Below, piece after piece: positions 21,927 through 32,429 of a DNA stretch of 64,000 nt. The DNA is from Cyanophora paradoxa (Eukaryota; Glaucocystophyceae; Cyanophorales; Cyanophoraceae): contig QPMI01000546.1 in NCBI GenBank assembly GCA_004431415.1, forward strand, positions 62,001 through 126,000. Reading direction: 5' to 3'. How positions within the stretch are numbered: position 1 is the stretch's first letter; every line of letters starts with the position of its first letter. Below the pieces are notes generated by a model, which worked only from the letters and a program-made list of their open reading frames with translations, was not told the origin of the DNA and searched no databases. The position numbers and the translations under genes are program-made.

Positions 21927-24900
21927 ATGCCGGCTCAGCTCAGCATCGGCCGGCCGACGACGGCAACAGCGGGCGGGCCCACGCAGACGAACCGCGCAAC
22001 GCCGCTAGGCTCGGTGCGGTTCAGGGTGAGCCGCTGCGTGGATCTGCTGCGCGACGGAACATTCCCGGTCCTGGATCCGTTCGTCAAGGTCCGACCCCGA
22101 GCGGCCCCCGAGCTTAGCTAAGCTAAGCCCCGAGGCCGCGCCCGGTCGCCCCTCAGGTCTCCTTCGGGTCGGCCACCGCCTGCACCCGCGTCCTGCGCGC
22201 CCAGACCGCCCCGGGCTCGGCCAAGGGCGGCGCCCGGCCGAGGACGGCGGGCGGGGCGCCCTCGCCGGCGCCCGAGGGACCCACGGCGCACGCGTGGGAC
22301 GAGGACCTCCCTCCCTTCTCCATATCCGTCGAGGACGTCGCCGCGGCGCGGGAGCTCCTCGTCGAGGTCTACGGTGCGCGGGGCCGCCCCCGCGCCCCGG
22401 CGCCCCGGCGCCCCGGCGCCCCGCCCGCAGCCGACGCGACGCGCCGCGCAGACTACGAGGTGATGAAGGGCGACCGCCTCATCGGCAGCGCGTCGCTGTC
22501 GCTGGTCGACGTGCACGCGGCCCAGTGCGAGGCCCGGGAGCGCCTGGCCGCCGCCTCCGCCGCCGCGCTCGCCCGGAAGCAGGCGCGCCCCGCGCGCTCC
22601 GGCCCCTGGCGCGGCCTGACTCTTCACCGCAGGCTCTGGAGGCGGATCCCGGGCTGGCGCTGCAGGAGCCGCCGCAGGCGCCGCCCAAGCCGCCCGAGCT
22701 GCCGGACAGGCCTCTCGAGTTCAGGCTGCCCCTCCGCGTCCCCGAGCAGCAGACGCAGGCGCGCGCGCCCCTTTCCCCGCCCCGCACCCCTCCCAGCTCA
22801 CCTTTCTTCTCCTTTACCCCCCCCCCCTCCCCGTCCCGGGTACAGGTCGGGGAGGCGCACGTGGCCGCCCGCCTCGTCCACGCCGACGGCGAGCTGGAGG
22901 AGGTACCCCCGCCCCCGCCCCGCGATCGAATTCCAGTTCCCGTTCGAATTCGATCTGCGGCAGGTGCTGGAGAACCTGAGGAAGGGCGTACCCCTCCGCC
23001 TGGTGGAGAGCCACGACCTGCTGGAGGCGCCGCCCTCGCCCCGCCCTGCCTTCCAGCAGCTCGCAGCGGGGCCCGACGAGCCGGCCTGGGGCGCCGACGA
23101 GTGGTGGGCCGAGCAGCAGCAGCCCGCCGGCGCCGCGCAGGCACGCTACCCCCCACCCCCACCCACCCCCCACCCCAACCCACCCCCCACCCCACACACA
23201 CTGCTCTGTACCCCCATCCCGGAGATCTGAGTGCCCCCCAGGTCCTCGTTCGCGTGAACGGCGTCGCGTCCCTCTCCACCGCACACGCGATCCGTGCGGA
23301 CCCTTCGCTCGTTCATTTTGGGTACCCCCTCACGGTTCCCTTCCGCCGCAGCGGATGTGCACGCGGAGGTCACGATCGGGTCCCAGAGGTTGAGAGTACC
23401 CGTCCGGGGAGAGCACCACGCGGGGGAGGGGTACGGCGAGTCGACGCCGGACGTCGGCCCCATCCTCGACGTGCCCTTGTGAGCCGCGCCGGCCCCCCGC
23501 CCACGAACCCGCGACTTCCGAACCCGTAACCCCCGCAGCGTGGCGGAGGACCCCGACGCGGAGCTGCTGGTCGACATCTACGTATCCCCCGACGACCAGG
23601 GGGGCGAGGGGGCCCTCGGGCGGGCCGCGATCCGGCTGGCGGACACGGGCGTGCCCCTGGACGGCCAGGTACCCCCCGATTCTTCTCCCCCCGCCCGGAC
23701 TGGATCCGAGCGGGCTCGACGCGGGGCGGGGCAGTTCCACGCGCTGACGCTGGAGCTGGAGGCGCCCGGGGAGGACGGGGCGGGGCCCCTCGGGGGGCGG
23801 GAGCCCGTCGCCGTATCCGTGGACCTCGCCATGCTCCCCGTCGCCGGCGCCGCCGAGGCCCGTCCTCCCCGCCCCGCCCGCCGTCGCGCGCCGTCCCCGC
23901 CATCAAGTATCCGACCGGGCCGCGCAGGCGGGGAAGCTGCGGGAGCTCTGGGTGGAGATGGAGGCCAGGACGGCCGCCAGCCAGCGCACCCGCTTCATCT
24001 CCCTCGACGCCCGGGTACGTCGTCTCCCGAACTCGCCTCTCCCCGCCTTTCTTTGAATCGCGTGGGCGCAGCCGCCGATCTTTGTGGACGCGTCAGGGCA
24101 GACGCCGGGGGCTTACAGGACGCTACGAGAAGCCGTGGCGGTCGCGGGCCCCGGCCAGGTGCCCGCCTGCCTCAGCGCCCCCCGGGGGGCGTCCCGCCCA
24201 CGTACCCCTCCTCGGCCCGGCAGCGCGTGGCGGTGCACGCGGGGCGCTACGTCGGCTCTGTGCACGTCTTCCGCTCCGTGCAGGCAAGCTCTCCTCGTAT
24301 CCCCTCCCCGCTTCCTCCCCGTCCCGAGCCGAACCCGCGCTGCGCAGATCGAGGGCGTCGGCGAGTCGCGGGACGACGTCGTCCTCAGGTGACCCGCCTC
24401 GCCCCGCTCCCCCCCGGCCGGCGGATGCAGGGGGGTACGGCGCCGGTTCTAACGGACGGGCGGGGGGGTACAGCGCGACGGACGAGAGCGTTCTGGTCTC
24501 GACGGCGCGGGGCGCGTCGGTACGGAACCTTACCATTGCCCAGATGGGCGGCAAGGGCCTCCCCGCCGTCGGGGTACGCCGCCCCCTCCTCGAATTCCAC
24601 TGTGGAAAATCAATACCCCCCTCCGCACCCCGCTCAGGTGATGGCGGGGGACCTGTTGCTGGAGAACTGCGACGTCTCGAGCCGGGGGCACGCCTGCGTC
24701 AGGTGAACTCAGGGGTACCGCCGCCCCCCTCCGGAGCCTGGATCCGATCCGGGCCTCGCCGCGCGCAGCGTGCACTCGGGGGCGGACCCGACGATCGCGA
24801 ACTGCTCCATACACGACGCCCTCTCGGGCCCGGGGCTCTGGGTGCGCGCCCCAGGGGCTCGTGGGCTTTGGAGGGCGTGCCCCTGATGCGCCCCCGCGCG

Positions 24901-25904
24901 CGCTCAGTTCCACGACGAGGGGACCAAGGGCCGCGTCGAGGGCTGCGAGATCTCCCGCTGCCGGGTCCGCCGGCCCGCCCCGCCCCGCCCCGCCCCGCCC
25001 CGCGCTGAGCGGGTGGGGGCCCGAGCAGTCGTCGGGGGTGTCGATCGAGGGCGGGGCGGGCCCGCTGCTCCTCCGCAACGCCATCCACGACTGCAGGTCC
25101 GCCCGGCGCCGCCCGGGGCGGCTGAGCAGCCCCCTCTGACCGCCTGCCGCAGCGGGCCCGGCGTCTCCGTCCACTCGGGCGGCCGCGGCGCGGTGCGCGC
25201 TGGCAGGAGCCCCGCGCGGTTTGTTTGCGGGCGGGGCTGAGGGGCGGCGGCAGCTGCTGGAGAACGACGTGTACCGGAACGGGCCGTGCGAGCTGCTGCT
25301 GCGGGGCGCCGGCACGGACCCGCTCGTCAAGCACAACGCCCTCCGCCTCGCGCGCCGCGCCGCCCTCGTCGTCGAGCAGGCGCGCCGCCTCCGCCTGCCC
25401 GACCCGGCCCGGCCCGGCCCGGCCCGGCGCCGGCTGAGGGGCGGGGCGGGCGCGGGGGCAGAACGCGAAGGGCCAGGTGCTGGAGAACGACGTGATGATG
25501 AGCGAGGGAAACGGGATCTCGGTGACGACCGGCGCCAACCCGCTCCTCGTGCGCCGTCCCGCCGCCCCGCCCCGGCCCGGCCCGCTCTGCTCTGCTCTGC
25601 GCGCCGCCCCGCGTGGCCGAGCGGGCGCGCGGCAGACGAGCAACCGGGTGGTGAAGTGCGCGCGGATCGGCGTGCACGTCCACTCGGGCGGCCGCGGCTG
25701 CCTCGCCGTCAACGAGTGCGCATGCGCCCCCGGCACCGGCCCGGCCGAGCCCGATCGAAATCGCTCGAGCTGGCGCGGCTCACGGGCGGGCCCCGCGGCG
25801 GCAGGGTGGCGGACTGCCGGGAGTTCGCCCTGGTGGTCGCCCCGCAGTGCAAGCCCGTCCTGCGCGCCAACGCCTTCCGCGGCCGCACCTCCGTACCCGT
25901 CTAG
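21927..25904 (+). CDS. C2-domain plus right-handed parallel beta-helix protein, about 20 exons
   Basis: Start ATG at 21927 (MPAQLSIGRPTT); exon 1 ends at 22088, exon 2 is 22157-22373, exon 3 starts at 22452; stop TAG at 25902-25904. The first three exons form a C2 domain: VLDPFVKVSFGSATACTRV, AWDEDLPPFSISV, ELLVEVYDYEVMKGDRLIG. Later exons give Glu/Pro-rich linkers, a second C2-like segment (ELLVDIYVSPDD, LGRAAIRLADTG) and then many short exons with PPIFVDASGQTPGAYRTLRE, RVAVHAGRYVGSVHVF, IEGVGESRDDVVLR, VRNLTIAQMGGKG, LLLENCDVSSRGHACVR, VLENDVMMSEGNGISV and VVKCARIGVHVHSGG. Those are the CASH/pectate-lyase-like coils found, for example, in FBXO11-type proteins. Nearly all introns are phase 0, many open GTACCCC, and some have GC donors. 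Two adjacent genes, split near 23.85 kb, is the alternative. Confidence 0.62.
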
Positions 25905-26231
25905 AGTAGACCCCCATCGCCAGCCGCCCGGCCCGCACTGCATTTTCCTGCTCATTTTCGTCCAATTTCGCCCGGCCCTCTAGGTCTGCAGCTATGCGTA
26001 TATATGCGTATCATAGTATGCGTGCCGCAGTGCACACGTTGCGATTTTTATTGATTTCATCGTGGCATGCACCCTGCCAACTTGCAATTGGCAACGTTAA
26101 CGTGTTAACGCGAAGGTCAACTGTAGCAGCTTAACCTCCCCCCCCCCCCCCCCCCCCCCCCCCGCTTAACCTCCCCCCTGCAGCTTTAGCTTAACGCCTT
26201 CCGCGGCCGCTTAACCCCCCGCTTTAGCTTA

Positions 26232-26265
<34 letters not shown>

Positions 26266-27227
26266 GGCCCCCTGCCTATGCAGGCCACGCATAAACGAAC
26301 CTCAGGCCTACCGTAGTACATATAATTATTATGATCGTGATCCATCGGCATCGGACGATGTCTTTCATATGCATCCGACATCGATTGACGTACGCAGTGC
26401 ACGTGTACATGTCATGAAGAAAATTACCGATATATATTTTTACCCGGCCCGATGCACATGATCAGTGGATGATATCACTTCTTGAATCGAGTGCAAGCTT
26501 TCTCCAGCTTCGTATTCCATAATATCATGAACAATCGATGTCTTTCAAGCCGGTTTGGCTTCTTCAGCGATTCACCAGCTCTGGTATACGTACTGGCTAA
26601 TGATGGGCACATAATCGATGTCGAATAATAAAAAATCCTGCCTTAGGCCTGCGCTACTAAACACACACTCACAGATACGTTCACTGTGATATCGATGCAT
26701 ACTTCGAATTTCAGCTGGAGCTCATTATCAAGTAATCCTTGAAATTTAGCTTGACCTAACGCTTTAGCTACTCAAAGCCTTCGAATTCTAAGACGTATAC
26801 CACCAATGGTCCGAGCACAATTAAGAAATCAAGAATGGGTTGTTTATGTAAAAAGGACGAAGATGAGTCTCTCCATTGCCCAAAAAACGATTTGCGCCAG
26901 CCAACATCGCAAATCAAATAACATTAAGCTAAAGAAGCAATATATATAAGCTATAGCTATACAGGGATGCGAGAGCCACAACGGCCGAGGAAAGAGGAAG
27001 AAAGGAAGTCGAAGCGAAGAGCAGCAAACGGTCTTTACAGGCCGAAGGGGTTGGCAAATTTTTTTAAAGGAGTTCAAATGTGACGGGTGAAGGAAACCGA
27101 TGGGAGGAGGCGGAGAGCGGGAAACGGACGGATGCAGATCTAGATCTAGAGTGCAGGTGCGGGAAGCTTAAGGGGGACTTCCAACGAAGGCCCCGAGGGG
27201 CTTCAATTCTGGTGGCGCGCCGCGCGC
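25905..27227. other. AT-rich intergenic region with long C homopolymers
   Basis: C runs of 26 (26138-26163) and 29 (26235-26263) nt are set among repeated GCTTAACC motifs. The rest is unusually AT-rich for the host, with ATAT clusters near 26320-26450 and 26938-26960. No gene is recognised. Confidence 0.5.
26131..26263. repeat. Poly-C tracts flanked by CTTAACC repeats
   Basis: AGCTTAACCT-C26, then GCTTAACCTCCCCC, CGCTTAACCCCCC and CTTATAA-C29. Run lengths in such tracts are unreliable. Confidence 0.8.
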
Positions 27228-27707
27228 TCACGACGACCACTGGCCATGGGGGACAGCGTTCCCGGCCGCGGCCGCCGCCGCCGCGTTCGAGGAGCCGGGG
27301 GCCGCAAAGTAGGCCCAGAGGCCCGTCGTCGGCTGCAGGTGAGAGGACATCGCAGCCGGCTGCCACTGGGACGGCTGCCACTGGGCGACGGCCGCCCGCC
27401 CACCGTCCTGCCACGACTGCTGGTACCGCGACAGCTGCGAGGCGGAGGAGGGTCCGGAGACCAGCGTGGCGCCGGGGGTCTGCTGCGGGCGGAGCGAGGC
27501 GGCTGCGGCGGCGCCGGCTAGCACCGGCGCCGGCGCCGGCGGCGCGCTCGCGATCGACGACGGCGCCGGTGCCGATGAGCGCGGTCCCGCCGACGTCGAC
27601 GTCGTCGTCGACGCGTACACGTGCGGCGACGGCGACTGGCGGATCTGCGAGATCGATGCGAGGGACGCCGGGCCCCAGCCTGCGCCCACGCCCTGCTGCG
27701 CATATGC

Positions 27708-27738
<31 letters not shown>

Positions 27739-29407
27739 GGGAGCGCGCGCTGCACCTGATGCTGCTGCACAAGCGGGGCCGACGCTGACGCCGCCGTCGA
27801 AGCCGCGTCCGAGTAGTCCTGCCTGAAGAGACTCGGCTGCCACGCCCTGCCGGCTGCGGCCGCCCCCAGGCCTCCCCCGCCGAGCGCCGAGCGGATGTTG
27901 GGCAAGCCTTGCCCCGGCTCGCCCCCGGCTGAGACCTGAACCCGACAGTAAGACGGATCTCGCGATCGAGAGATTTAGATGCACGCGCACCGACGCCGAT
28001 TCGCCGGTTTCGCGATCGGAAAACGAGACGGGCGGCCCCGGCGCGGACGTCGACGTCGACGTTGCTCCGCCGCTCCACGACGAGCTGGAGCGCGAGCTGG
28101 CGTTGGCGTTGCCAAGCGCCGGAGGGGATGCTGACGGGCCGGAGTGGCTCGGCGAGCTCGAGATGGAGGAGACCGAAGCTGCGCCTGCGACATCGATCGC
28201 GATCGCGTCTCAACGCGGGCGGATCAAAAGATTCGGGAGCTCGGGCGGCACCCGTCGGGGAGGGATTGAAGGAGTAGTTGGGTGGCGTGGCGCCAATGAC
28301 ACCGGTACCGGTACCGTATACGTACATGGAACCGGCGGGCTGGGAGAAGAACTGGTCGTAGCCGGACGCGGACGGCGATTGCGCCGACGCGCCACTTGCA
28401 ACGTTGACGCCGCCGTTGATGCCGCCGAAAGAGGCCTGCTGGTAATGCATGTACGCAGGCCCCGGATGCGGTGCTGACTGCTGCCACGCCATATGCATAG
28501 AGCGCTGCGCAGAGACGGGGGCGGGCTGACCATTCGAATTCGGTTGCCCCTGCAGGAAGTTGGGCAGCTGCTGCGACATCGACATCTGCTGCGGAGTGTA
28601 CCCGTATCCGTAGCCGGCCATGGCCATCGGAAGCTGTTGGTTCCCGAAGCCGGTTGCATAATAGGCGCTGCCAGCCGACTGCTGCCGCGTAGGCTGCTGC
28701 TGCCAAGAGTATGCCATCTGCAGCTGCGCAGGGCCGGATGTAGGCGGGAAGGATCCGAAGTTTGCTGCTTGGCCGGTTGTTGTCGCATGGGAGGTGGCCA
28801 TGCGTAGCTGCGGCTGAGGCTGCCCGTAGCCAGGCTCGGCGGCGTTCTGCGCTATATTCATCAACATTTGTCCTTGAGATGGCCGAACCTGCTGCTGATG
28901 CTGCGCATGCTGCTGCCGCGAAGGCTGCCCCTGCAGCTGCGCGTGATCATGAGCTTGGGCCGGCGCTTCTGCGCTGTCGTCGCTGTCGAGCTCGTCCCGG
29001 TCGCTCGCACTGTCTTCGGATGCGCTGGCGGGCTGCAGCTGCCCCAGGCGGCCGCCGCCGCGGGCTCCTCTCCCCCGCTCCGGTCCCTTGCCTCGCCTCG
29101 CCCGCTTTGCCGACTTGCTGCCACGCGGCCGGCCGCGCCCCCTCCGCGGGTTCGATTTGGGTGCGGGGGCCGCGGCTCGCGATCGAGGGCCCGCCGCTTG
29201 CGGCTCGGGGCGCTGGAGGGGCATCGTTGTCGCGGCCGGCGGGTGGGACCCGGGTCCGTGCACGCCATAGACGTCGCGGTCGGGCCCGTCGCCCTCCTGA
29301 ACCCGCGGGTGGAACGGGCACCGGCAGTCCGCCGCGTGCCCCGCCGAGCCCCGCGGCCTGCCCACGAGGTCCTCCTGCGACCACTTGTGAGAATCGCAAC
29401 AGCGCAA
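27228..29407 (-). CDS. AT-hook, Gln-rich nuclear protein (two visible exons, about 618 aa)
   Basis: Exon 1 is 29407-28252 and exon 2 is 27928-27228, joined by an intron 27929-28251 with donor GTGCCG and acceptor CTCAG; phase closes exactly. An AT-hook core (RRGRGRPRGSKSAK) follows a Pro-rich stretch, then an Asp/Ser-rich region, then several hundred residues rich in Gln, Met, Tyr and Gly (QQPTRQQSAGSAYYATGFG, PQQMSMSQQLPNF), a poly-Gln run of nine and a terminal Ala-rich segment. AT-hooks bind the minor groove of AT-rich DNA; the low-complexity tail suggests a transcriptional or condensate-forming regulator (inference). A Cys/His stretch near the start (DCRCPFHP) may continue into an upstream exon, so the start is uncertain. 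The Polinton lies about 150 bp upstream. Confidence 0.6.
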
Positions 29408-29549
29408 CGAAGCAAATCACAATGCAGCGGCGAACGCACCTGCCAGCTTGGCGTGAACACTTCTCTTCTGCGTTGCGCTCAATCAGCACTTCCAGCCGAA
29501 CGGCCGAGATGTAAACCGACGACGCCCATGGTAACGGCGTCTCAACGTA

Positions 29550-29555
29550 TACGTA
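29550..29555. repeat. Target-site duplication, left copy (TACGTA)
   Basis: The hexamer TACGTA directly precedes the element end TGTTGTATAC; the same hexamer follows the other end at 52223-52228. Six bp is the usual Polinton duplication length. Because the hexamer is a palindrome, it could also be counted as part of the inverted repeat. Confidence 0.75.
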
Positions 29556-29981
29556 TGTTGTATACGCATGGACCTCACACCCGGGCAATTCCGCTTCGCT
29601 CCATTGCCCCCGATTCCATGCGTTTCCAGTGTATACCTCCAGCCCCTCTTCAGTTAATTCACCTTGTACGTCTACGAGACCCTAATTCCCAGGTCTACCA
29701 GACTCGGGTCGGAGTCTTAACAAAGAAATATCTAACGACTATTCAGGGCAGAGCTGACAACTAGAATAGACGAAGAGGAGCGCTGCCCCCTTGAGCGCGG
29801 TCTGTAGAACAACGTGGCAGAATAGGCTAGGCGATATTAATGAGTACAGAGAAGCTAAACGAGGAAACGTGTTAAGCTCTAGCTAGATGTAATTGATGTG
29901 TACAGAGAAGCTAAACGAGGAAAAAGCGTTAAGCTATAGCCGCACGTAAGGACGGGCCCCAGAGCGGTCTGGTGCGGCCTC
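29556..29981 (+). repeat. Left terminal inverted repeat (426 bp)
   Basis: Reverse complement of 51796-52222, differing by one G in a run (CTCTGGGGCCC here against CTCTGGGGGCCC there). It contains a duplicated subterminal motif GTACAGAGAAGCTAAACGAG at 29844 and 29900. Confidence 0.92.
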
Positions 29982-30343
29982 ATTCCACCTGATCGGGTTG
30001 CTTCTCCTTTCTGAAACTTGATAGCAAGGACTTTTTTCTTTTCAGCGGCTTCGGGATATTTGGGGAGGCCAAGACAATCTTCGGCCTTCAGCATCAAGCC
30101 AAGGTACAGGTGAATCGGTTCGAGTAAATGGAGAATTGGACCTAGAAGTCCTGGGTGTGTTAATAGGCGAAACCTGAGTTTCTGGGGTGCGAGAGCCTTC
30201 TGTGTCTGATATTTCGAGATTAATGGTCGTCTCACAGCAACTACAATTCAATTTGCTGGTGACGTTGAGATGGAACATATCCAAACATTTTCGAAGCAAA
30301 TCCATCTATTAATGGAAAAATATAAAAAAACAAAGGAATGCAG
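29982..30343. other. Left subterminal region with a doubtful small ORF (30305-30042, minus)
   Basis: The only open frame worth noting is 87 codons on the minus strand, starting MDLLRKCLDMFHLNV. It has a Cys cluster (LNCSCCET) and a Ser/Thr-Pro-rich tail (SPINTPRTSRSNSPFTRTDS). No family is recognised, and it may not be expressed. Confidence 0.35.
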
Positions 30344-31168
30344 CTATGGAGCTGTATCGCTGCCGAATATAGGAAAATACCTATTAGTGCCGTAGTACTC
30401 TGCATATGTGTTCTGTTTAGCAATAGCATCGGTTCGTTCAGCATAAAGGATACATTTGTAGATACCAAACCTGGTAGCTCTTACTAAAAACTGATAATCT
30501 TCTAATCCGAAATTTACACCATGATAAGCGATTCCAAAGTTATCGTAAGGAGTTATTACCACTGTAATATTCGGAGTTCCACCTTCAACCTGGCAGAGAG
30601 CGTAGATATCAGGTGGGATATCCACTACTACCTTGAAATGATCACCAATTTCAACCAGAGAATCAACTACTGATGTTTGCTCATTAACAACGATTGGAAA
30701 GATCTTAATAATATATGGTGCATTCATGCTGGGAACGTAGGTGCGAATACGCGTTAAATTATCAATCGGGTTCGGTTGATCGTTCACAAAGAGAGGAGCT
30801 CCGATAGCTCCACCAACACGAAGACCATCGCCAACATATGCGCCACCATTTCGGCAGTTAATAGCTCCCGAACGAGATTCGAAGGAATAAGTCGAAAGAG
30901 GATCGCCGTAGCTGTCTGGATCGCCATAATGGGCGCTAAAATTTGCATTTGTAACTAGCAACTTTGTAGTTTTGACCACACCATTATTTTTATCACATCG
31001 GAGTTCCTGCAATCTAAGTTTATGTGTAGATCCGAAGGTATTCATTGTAGGTTGAACCTCTGTTGATTCAAGACCTTCTACATCGTCAAAAGTAGAATGT
31101 TGTAAAACATGTGTAGCTGGGGCTGCGAGCGAAAGTTGTGCCGTGACAATACGCTCAATTTCAGTCAT
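30344..31168 (-). CDS. Polinton left-end structural-type protein, paralogue 1 (274 aa)
   Basis: Start ATG at 31168 (MTEIERIVTAQLSL), preceded on the coding strand by AATATATATCA. It is paralogous to the next gene: shared order ATHVLQH / ATHFRQH, GLESTE, LQELRCDKNNGVVKTTKLLV / VKELRADKNSGVVKTTRLLV, NGGAYVGDG / SGGAFIGGG and a C-terminal RTDAIAKQ / RTDIAAVS. No transmembrane segment or known motif is seen; beta-rich composition. The ELR-DKN-GVVKTT block resembles the way fibre and surface proteins begin, so a virion surface role is a guess. It is the gene closest to the left terminal repeat and uninterrupted. Confidence 0.7.
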   Translation of the reverse strand: MTEIERIVTAQLSLAAPATHVLQHSTFDDVEGLESTEVQPTMNTFGSTHKLRLQELRCDKNNGVVKTTKLLVTNANFSAHYGDPDSYGDPLSTYSFESRSGAINCRNGGAYVGDGLRVGGAIGAPLFVNDQPNPIDNLTRIRTYVPSMNAPYIIKIFPIVVNEQTSVVDSLVEIGDHFKVVVDIPPDIYALCQVEGGTPNITVVITPYDNFGIAYHGVNFGLEDYQFLVRATRFGIYKCILYAERTDAIAKQNTYAEYYGTNRYFPIFGSDTAP

Positions 31169-31191
31169 TTTACATTAAAGTGATATATATT

Positions 31192-32046
31192 TTAAGGTGT
31201 TGGATCGTCAATAACATCTGGCTCCTGGTAAAATCCGGTTGTAAAAATATCAGCAATATTCACACCACGAAGTGCTGAAACAGCAGCTATATCTGTTCTC
31301 AGTCCAATTATCATAGTATTATAAACTCCTACCTCAGTGACAAACAAATCATAAGTAAATGTCAAATTGTTATAAACACAATATCCTCTACCGAAATGGT
31401 TTGATGCTTGAACAAAGAATAGGTAATTGTGACCTGGTTGATTGTTGTTTGCTCTGCACATCGAAAGCATTGCTGTGGGAAGAGGAATATTCCTTCTCAC
31501 ACGATCAGTTCCTGTAATGGAAACCAACTCTGAATTTTCAAGAGTGACAGATGAAGCAACATAGAAGTGAAGAAAAGGTTGCTGTGCAACAGGTGTATAG
31601 AACCGAATTCGTTGCGGGTTCTCCACATTTTGTTCAAGAGTATCTGGGACATCATTGTATGCAATCGAAGAAGAGAGTTGACCGGACACACGACATCCAC
31701 CACCAATAAAAGCTCCACCTGATCTCACAGTAACAGCAGCAGAATTCTTATCGAAGTCAAGGGCTTTCAGATCAACACTGTAAGCATCAGGGCCTCCATT
31801 AGTAGGCTGGAAGAAATTTGCATTGCTTACGAGGAGTCGAGTGGTTTTAACTACACCAGAGTTCTTGTCAGCTCGGAGTTCTTTTACGCGAATAATCGAA
31901 TTCTTATCAAAAGCATTCCCGTTAGAATTAGGACGTTCAGTGGATTCCAGACCGCGAACCTCATCATTTACCTCATGCTGGCGAAAGTGAGTAGCAGGGG
32001 ATCCAAGTGAATAGATAGGTAGCTGAACCCGATTATATTCGCCCAT
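31192..32046 (-). CDS. Polinton left-end structural-type protein, paralogue 2 (284 aa)
   Basis: Start ATG at 32046 (MGEYNRVQLPIYSLGS). Tandem paralogue of the preceding gene, 23 bp from it in the same orientation, with the shared blocks described there. It diverges mainly in the middle and C-terminal halves, where it carries FLHFYVASSVTLENSELVSI and YLFFVQASNHFGRGYCVYNN. Complete, no frame break. A duplicated gene kept intact suggests two diversified copies of one virion or host-interaction protein; function unknown. Confidence 0.7.
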   Translation of the reverse strand: MGEYNRVQLPIYSLGSPATHFRQHEVNDEVRGLESTERPNSNGNAFDKNSIIRVKELRADKNSGVVKTTRLLVSNANFFQPTNGGPDAYSVDLKALDFDKNSAAVTVRSGGAFIGGGCRVSGQLSSSIAYNDVPDTLEQNVENPQRIRFYTPVAQQPFLHFYVASSVTLENSELVSITGTDRVRRNIPLPTAMLSMCRANNNQPGHNYLFFVQASNHFGRGYCVYNNLTFTYDLFVTEVGVYNTMIIGLRTDIAAVSALRGVNIADIFTTGFYQEPDVIDDPTP

Positions 32047-32089
32047 TGCTTATTTTACTAAGAAGGAAAGAAAAAAAAGTCGGCAGACA

Positions 32090-32398
32090 TCAAGCCAAAG
32101 TGATTAGATTCGCTCCAAGGGCTTGGTAAGCAACAGAAAGAGCTTGAATATTGGCTGTCATTGCTTTGATATTGCTATCGCACTCAGAGTATTTAGCAAC
32201 AGGTTCGCCATAAGCCGATTGCGCAAGGACATTAACCAAGAGGTTTTTATACTCATTGACAACTGGTGACAGTTTGTTAGTTTGCTGAATTGTTTTTTCG
32301 ACATTTTGTAGCGCGGCTACAAGTTTGATAGTATCGAATGCAAGAGCGACAGGCTCAGAAGTAGTGGAAGGAGTTCCACCAAGTGGATACGTCGCCAT
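32090..32398 (-). CDS. Small helical Polinton protein (102 aa), unknown
   Basis: Start ATG at 32398 (MATYPLGGTPSTTSEPVALA), with AGTATAATTA just upstream. After a flexible N-terminus it is predicted by eye to be all-helical (FDTIKLVAALQNVEKTIQQT, NIKAMTANIQALSVAYQALG). It lies between the paralogue pair and the fibre gene, on the same strand, so it may be a fibre-associated or assembly factor. No family recognised. Confidence 0.55.
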   Translation of the reverse strand: MATYPLGGTPSTTSEPVALAFDTIKLVAALQNVEKTIQQTNKLSPVVNEYKNLLVNVLAQSAYGEPVAKYSECDSNIKAMTANIQALSVAYQALGANLITLA

Positions 32399-32429
32399 TA
32401 ATTATACTGTGACATTTTTATTACGGCAG

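Noticed and set aside
29107-29400. WRKY-type zinc finger at the start of the AT-hook gene
   Set aside because: The WSQEDLV and CRCPFHP pieces do not form a WRKYGQK core with the required CCHH spacing.
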